Of a stretch of 11,104 nt of DNA, positions 8,370-11,104 are shown piece after piece. The translations under genes were made by a program, and so were the position numbers. The notes under the pieces were generated by a model, which searched no databases, had not been told where the DNA came from, and saw nothing but the letters and a program-made list of their open reading frames with translations. Source of the stretch: Acanthamoeba sp. SK_2022b (Eukaryota > Discosea > Longamoebia > Acanthamoebidae); NCBI GenBank assembly GCA_027943245.1, contig JANDJZ010001161.1, positions 1 to 11,104 on the forward strand. The letters are read 5' to 3'. The first letter of the stretch is position 1, and each line of letters opens with the position of its first letter.

Positions 8370-8377
8370 AAGGGGCG
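8370..8377 (+). promoter_or_regulatory. Candidate polypurine tract before 3' LTR
   Basis: AAGGGGCG directly precedes the LTR start TGTTG, at the position where plus-strand DNA synthesis is primed in LTR elements. It is short and contains one C, so the call depends mainly on position. Confidence 0.55.
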
Positions 8378-8462
8378 TGTTGTGAGTTACCTAATAAGGT
8401 ACTCTGATCAACAGTCACTCTGGAACACCAAATGAGGTAGGACTTAATGAGCTCATAGCACA

Positions 8463-8478
8463 TTAAGGCATGCCTTAA
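8463..8478. promoter_or_regulatory. 16-bp perfect palindrome in LTR
   Basis: TTAAGGCATGCCTTAA is a perfect palindrome and is conserved without change in the inverted LTR fragment (4215-4230), while neighbouring bases have mutated. It lies upstream of AATAAA, in the region expected to be U3, so a dimeric factor-binding site is possible but not demonstrated. Confidence 0.5.
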
Positions 8479-8529
8479 GTTTAGGAGTTATGTTGTAGTA
8501 CAACTGTCTACAACAATATACTCAGCAGT

Positions 8530-8560
8530 AATAAAACCAGAGAGAACCCCTGTTCTCTCT
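8530..8560 (+). terminator. AATAAA poly(A) signal followed by a strong hairpin
   Basis: AATAAA (8530-8535) is followed 3 bp later by AGAGAGAAC (8539-8547), loop CCCT, and the perfect complement GTTCTCTCT (8552-8560). This is a plausible 3'-end processing region for the element transcript. The inverted LTR fragment ends inside this hairpin. Confidence 0.6.
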
Positions 8561-8603
8561 CACTTCACACTTTACTCTTCACCACATAGCGTACATCACA
8601 ACA

Positions 8604-8855
8604 GTTGTGTAGTGTAGTGTTGTGGTGATGGTGGTGTTGTGGTGTTGTGGTGTAGTGCTGGTGTTGTTGTGGTGCTGTTGTGGTGTTGTTGTGGTGGTGT
8701 TGTGGTGGTATTGTGGTGGTATTGTAGGGTTGTTTTGGTGGTTTTGTGGTGGTGTTGGGGATTGTTGTTTTGATGTTGTGGTAGTGGCAGTGGTGGTGGT
8801 GGTGCTGTTGTGGTGACGTTGTGGTGGTAGTGTTGTGGGGATGATGTGGTACACC
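8604..8855. repeat. G/T satellite block 3 (GTGTTGTGGTG)
   Basis: It begins directly after the LTR. Its composition is almost only G and T on the top strand, in GTG/TTG/GGT units with occasional GCTG. It is complementary in style to the A/C block that follows at 8856-9028, and the two meet at GATGATGTGGTACACCATATCATCATC-like sequence (8841-8867), an imperfect palindrome. No gene is seen. Confidence 0.85.
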
Positions 8856-9028
8856 ATATCATCATCACTACAACAACACCACAACAACACCACCACAACA
8901 CCACCACCACAATACCACCACACCACCACCACAACATCACAACACCACTGCAAACAAAACCACTCACCACCACCACCACTACTGTCACCACAACGTCACA
9001 GCACCAACACCACTACAACATCACCACT
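8856..9028. repeat. A/C satellite block 4
   Basis: CAACAACACCACC and CACCACCAC units dominate. The block has the reverse-complement composition of both neighbours, so it could pair with 8604-8855 or with 9029-9558. The right edge CACCACTACATTGTGGTG is itself an inverted repeat. Confidence 0.85.
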
Positions 9029-9558
9029 ACATTGTGGTGTGGTGGTGTTGTGATGGTGTTGTGATGGTGTTGTGATGGTGTTGTGATGGTGTTGTGATGG
9101 TGTTGTGATGGTGTTGTGATGGTGTTGTGATGGTGTGGTGATGGTGTTGTGATGTTATGGTGTAGTGATGTTGTCGTGTTATTGTGGTGATGTTGTGGTG
9201 ATGGTGTGGTGTGGTGGTGTTATGGTGTTGTGTTGTGGTGATGGTGTGGTGTGGTGTTATGGTGTGGTGGTGTGGCGGTGCAATGGTGTGATGTTATGGT
9301 GTGGTGATGTGATGGTGTTGTGGTGATGTTGATGGTGTGGTGGTGTTGTGGTGTGATGGAGTAGTGGTGGTTATGTTGTGGTTGTGTTGTGGTGTTGGTG
9401 TGTTGTGGTGTTGGTGTGGTGTTGTGGTGATGGTGTGGAGGAAGTGTTGTTGTGATGGTGTGGTGATGTTGTGATGGTGTGGTGATGTTGTGGTGTGGTG
9501 ATGTTGTGGTGATGGTGTGGTGATGTGGTGGTGCTGTTGTGGTGGTGTTCATTACTGT
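9029..9558. repeat. G/T satellite block 5
   Basis: GTGGTGATG, GTTGTGGTG and GGTGTGGTG units are dense, with A almost only in GATGG contexts. The block includes the exact 11-bp tandem run described separately. It ends at GTTCATTACTGTGGTAGTAG, where ordinary four-base coding-like sequence begins. Minus-strand open frames are His/Thr/Asn/Pro tracts only. Confidence 0.88.
9050..9137. repeat. 11-bp tandem repeat GTGATGGTGTT, seven perfect copies plus one
   Basis: Perfect copies start at 9050, 9061, 9072, 9083, 9094, 9105 and 9116; the copy at 9127 has one change. The reverse complement AACACCATCAC is the tandem unit at 15-36. Exact identity points to recent slippage or unequal exchange. Confidence 0.95.
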
Positions 9559-9594
9559 GGTAGTAGTAGTCCACTGAGCGTTTGTGGAGTGCAG

Positions 9595-9784
9595 GAGTCC
9601 AAGTTCAACAAGCTCCATGACCTGCTGGTGTGATCGACGTTGGGATCTTTGCCCTTGCCCACCAGCATGCAGGTGAGCCTCACCATGGCCATCAAGGTCG
9701 TGGTGGCCCTCCTCTAGCACACCACCACCGTACGTGTGCCTCCTCCTTGGCTACATCGCCACTCAATCGCTCACTCACGACACC

Positions 9785-9853
<69 letters not shown>

Positions 9854-10191
9854 GCCACAACAGAGCAATCCCGCACTGTGCGTCACAATCCTGGACATAT
9901 TTGGCGACGCGCTCAAGCAGCTCGGCTCTTGCCACTCTCGCTCAACGAGGGCTACATCAGCTACCAGCAGTCCAAGTACGCCCTCCATGCCAACGTCATC
10001 CTCCTCCTCCTCCTCTCTGCGTGTGGCTTTGTGGCCCACCTCCCCTCATCGTCATCATCAGGGCCAAGGGATCTGTGGCGGCACAGCTGCAGGTGGGCCA
10101 GGGCGTCCTTGCCAAGGGCCTCCAGATTGTGTGCCTGTTCCTGGCGTCGATGGTCGCCACATTTGGGCGCAGCAATGTTGGGTGTTTGTAG
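9595..10191 (+). CDS. Unidentified gene remnant, probably a multi-spanning membrane protein with introns or frameshifts
   Basis: I do not recognise the family. Several plus-strand stretches have strongly C/G-ending codons unlike the repeats around them: ESKFNKLHDLL (9595-9627), VSLTMAIKVVVALL (9673-9714), YVCLLLGYIATQSLTHDT (9731-9784), NPALCVTILDIFGDALKQLG (9867-9926), NEGYISYQQSKYALHANVI followed by a Leu run (about 9946-10044), and PLIVIIRAKGSVAAQL...GLQIVCLFLASMVATFG (about 10048-10172). Hydrophobic segments suggest membrane helices. They lie in different frames. A 45-bp gap (9628-9672) and the GT tract (9787-9865) have GT...AG ends and fit introns; the shifts near 9715, 9925-9945 and 10035-10050 have no intron-like sequence and look like single-base deletions. 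An alternative reading has CAG|GTGAGC at 9673 as a donor and CTCCTCTAG at 9709-9717 as its acceptor. Upstream and downstream exons, if any, lie beyond the satellites. Confidence 0.5.
9787..9852. repeat. (GT)33 dinucleotide microsatellite
   Basis: There are 33 perfect GT copies with no interruption. This is the only long dinucleotide run in the window; the surrounding satellites have 11-12 bp or tri/tetranucleotide periods. Its purity suggests high length polymorphism and potential Z-DNA formation. Confidence 0.97.
9787..9865 (+). other. Candidate intron made mostly of (GT)33
   Basis: CAG|GTGTGT at 9784-9792 is a good 5' splice site. The tract is an uninterrupted (GT)33 from 9787 to 9852, followed by TGCCACAACAGAG. 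Removing 9787-9865 splits a codon after its second base and keeps the C/G-ending frame open across the junction (HDT then SNPALC). Using the AG at 9863 instead gives a frame without that codon bias. The region could equally be a microsatellite in a pseudogene. Confidence 0.5.
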
Positions 10192-10451
10192 TGTTGGTGT
10201 TGTGGTGTTGAAGTTGTGGTGATGATGCAGGTAGTGTTTTGGTGGTGGTGGTGGTGTTGCGATAGTGTTGTAGTGTTGTGTTGTGCTGGTGTTGTTTTGT
10301 GGTGGTGTTGTATTGATGTTGTGGTGGTGTTGTGGTGTTGTAGCAACGTTGTGGTGGTGTTGTGGTGATGTTGTGGTGGTGGTGGTGTGGTGATGCGGTG
10401 GTGAGGTGGTGGTGATGTGGTGGTGGCGTTGTGGTGATGATGTGGTGTAAG
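10192..10451. repeat. G/T satellite block 6
   Basis: GTTGTGGTGG and GGTGGTGATG units follow the end of the coding-like sequence without a clear boundary, as GTTGGGTGTTTGTAGTG grades into repeat. Nearly every position offers GT dinucleotides, so a splice donor cannot be placed by eye. Confidence 0.85.
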
Positions 10452-10464
10452 AGTGGTTTCCACT
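10452..10464. other. Hairpin at G/T to A/C strand switch
   Basis: AGTGG (10452-10456), loop TTT, then CCACT (10460-10464) sits exactly where composition flips from G/T to A/C. It is a small perfect fold-back flanked by long complementary-composition arms. Confidence 0.55.
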
Positions 10465-10862
10465 ACAACACTACCCCACCACCATCACAACACCACCACA
10501 TCATCATCACCACACCACAACATCACCACAACACCATCACAACACCTTCAACCACCACAACACCACACCACACCACCCCAACACCACCACAACATAACCT
10601 TAACATCACCACACCATCACCACACCACCACCACACCACCGCACCACCACAACACCATCACCACACCACCACCACAACATCACCACCACAACAACATCAA
10701 CACAGCACCACCACAACAACACCACACCACCACCACACCACCACACCATTACCACAACACCACAACATCATCACAACACCACCACAACACCACACCACTA
10801 CACCACCACAACAACAACAACACCACATCACAACAACATCACCAGAACACCACTGCAGCAGC
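10465..10862. repeat. A/C satellite block 7
   Basis: CACCACCACAACACC and CAACATCACCAC units predominate, with a short (CAA)n-like run near 10808-10822. The composition is the complement of block 6. Open frames encode His/Asn/Thr/Pro tracts and are not credible proteins. Confidence 0.88.
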
Positions 10863-10940
10863 ACATTATCACCACTGTTGAGGGTCACTGGCAACCCAAA
10901 AAGTTGTCTAGGCACTTTTGGTTGTGTACTTGTTCCAACA
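10863..10940. other. Non-repetitive island within satellite
   Basis: About 78 bp use all four bases (GTTGAGGGTCACTGGC... GGTTGTGTACTTGTTCC). The minus strand reads VPRQLFGLPVTLNSGDN in an open frame and the plus strand reads EGHWQPKKLSRHFWLC; neither is long enough to assign. It could be an exon, a small relic of a mobile element, or unique spacer. Confidence 0.35.
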
Positions 10941-11104
10941 ACGACAACATCACCACAACATTACAACTACACCAGCAACACAACACCAAAGCATCACCAC
11001 AACATCACCACAACAGCATCACCACAACTTCACCACACAACCACACCACCACCACACCACCACCACCCACTACCACACCACCACCACCACCTGACCACCA
11101 CCAC
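10941..11104. repeat. A/C satellite block 8, ending with CCTGACCACC
   Basis: The block begins with CATCACCACAACA units and ends in CCA-rich sequence with CCTGACCACCACC, the same punctuation motif as 3807-3904. It is cut by the window edge. Confidence 0.88.

Larger units (their letters stand above)
4140..8603 (+). mobile_element. Ty1/copia LTR retrotransposon, rearranged and defective
   Basis: Copia-class (Pseudoviridae-type) assignment rests on module order and signatures: UBN2-like Gag, CCHC knuckle, aspartic protease, integrase placed before reverse transcriptase, RVT_2 with YVDD, and RNase H running to a 226-bp TG...CA LTR. Orientation is plus for gag, protease, RT, RNase H and the 3' LTR. 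The block of about 5399-6892 (integrase through the RT start) is inverted. The 5' LTR survives only as a 96-bp inverted internal piece; the primer-binding site and gag N-terminus are gone. Three in-frame TGA codons interrupt the frames. The satellite on both sides hides target-site duplications. It is dead as an autonomous element, though its RT-RNase H frame is intact. Confidence 0.93.
8378..8603 (+). mobile_element. 3' LTR, 226 bp, complete
   Basis: It is bounded by the perfect 8-bp terminal inverted repeat TGTTGTGA (8378-8385) and TCACAACA (8596-8603), the TG...CA form of copia LTRs. It contains a 16-bp palindrome at 8463-8478, an 8-bp stem (TGTTGTAG 8491-8498 with CTACAACA 8508-8515), AATAAA at 8530-8535, and a 9-bp stem with a 4-nt loop at 8539-8560. 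The length is within the normal short copia range. Because TCACAACA also occurs in the flanking satellite, the right boundary could shift by a few bases. Confidence 0.85.

Noticed and set aside
9692..10039. Minus-strand frame with a Glu run and a TH repeat
   Set aside because: The plus-strand segments have much stronger C/G third-position bias. The TH run is the complement of (GT)33.
9595..10191. Membrane pyrophosphatase or V-ATPase subunit
   Set aside because: I considered these because of hydrophobic segments and an EGYISYQQSKY-like stretch, but no diagnostic catalytic motif of either family is present.
8870..10890. tRNA, rRNA or snRNA genes in the right half
   Set aside because: No box A/B-like elements, cloverleaf-forming sequence or conserved rRNA words were found in the non-repeat parts.

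Overview
The window is nuclear eukaryotic DNA. The evidence is megasatellite-scale simple repeat, a Ty1/copia-class LTR retrotransposon, and a short stretch of GC3-rich coding sequence with spliceosomal-type GT...AG boundaries. No bacterial gene order, operon, rRNA or tRNA is visible. The taxon cannot be named from the sequence; a protist, alga or fungus-like eukaryote with heavily repeat-expanded DNA would fit, but that is inference.

Layout. 1-1958: A/C-only (amino-strand) satellite built on CAC, ACA and the 11-mer AACACCATCAC. 1970-2238: G/T-rich tetranucleotide array (GGTT/GGTA/GATT). 2239-3040: 11/12-bp ACATGACCC/ACATGCCC satellite with a 33-bp higher-order unit. 3041-3158: decayed low-copy sequence. 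3159-4139: A/C satellite ending in near-pure CCA with CTGACC punctuation. 4140-8603: a broken copia element. 8604-9558: three alternating G/T, A/C and G/T satellite blocks. 9595-10191: remnants of a coding gene, probably membrane-embedded and unidentified, with a (GT)33 tract that looks like an intron. 10192-10862: another G/T then A/C pair. 10863-10940: a small non-repetitive island. Then A/C satellite to the end.

The retrotransposon carries every copia pol module: UBN2-like Gag, CCHC zinc knuckle, aspartic protease, HHCC and DD35E integrase, RVT_2 reverse transcriptase with YVDD, RNase H, and a 226-bp 3' LTR. It is scrambled. The roughly 1.49-kb stretch holding integrase and the start of RT is inverted between about 5399 and 6892. 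At the 5' end only a 96-bp internal LTR piece remains, in opposite orientation to the 3' LTR, and it is joined to a GGT array that cuts into gag. Three in-frame stops, all TGA, interrupt gag and integrase. The 1.47-kb RT-RNase H frame is still open. The element cannot be autonomous as it stands.

The most unusual feature is the pattern of strand composition. Satellite blocks are made almost only of A+C or almost only of G+T on the top strand, they alternate, and several switch points sit at small hairpins. Neighbouring blocks could therefore pair as very long imperfect inverted repeats. The same 11-bp unit appears on both strands, and the LTR ends (TGTTGTGA...TCACAACA) match that unit. No new enzymatic or defence system was found. 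The notable biology is structural: inversion-prone satellite DNA and a retrotransposon reshaped within it.
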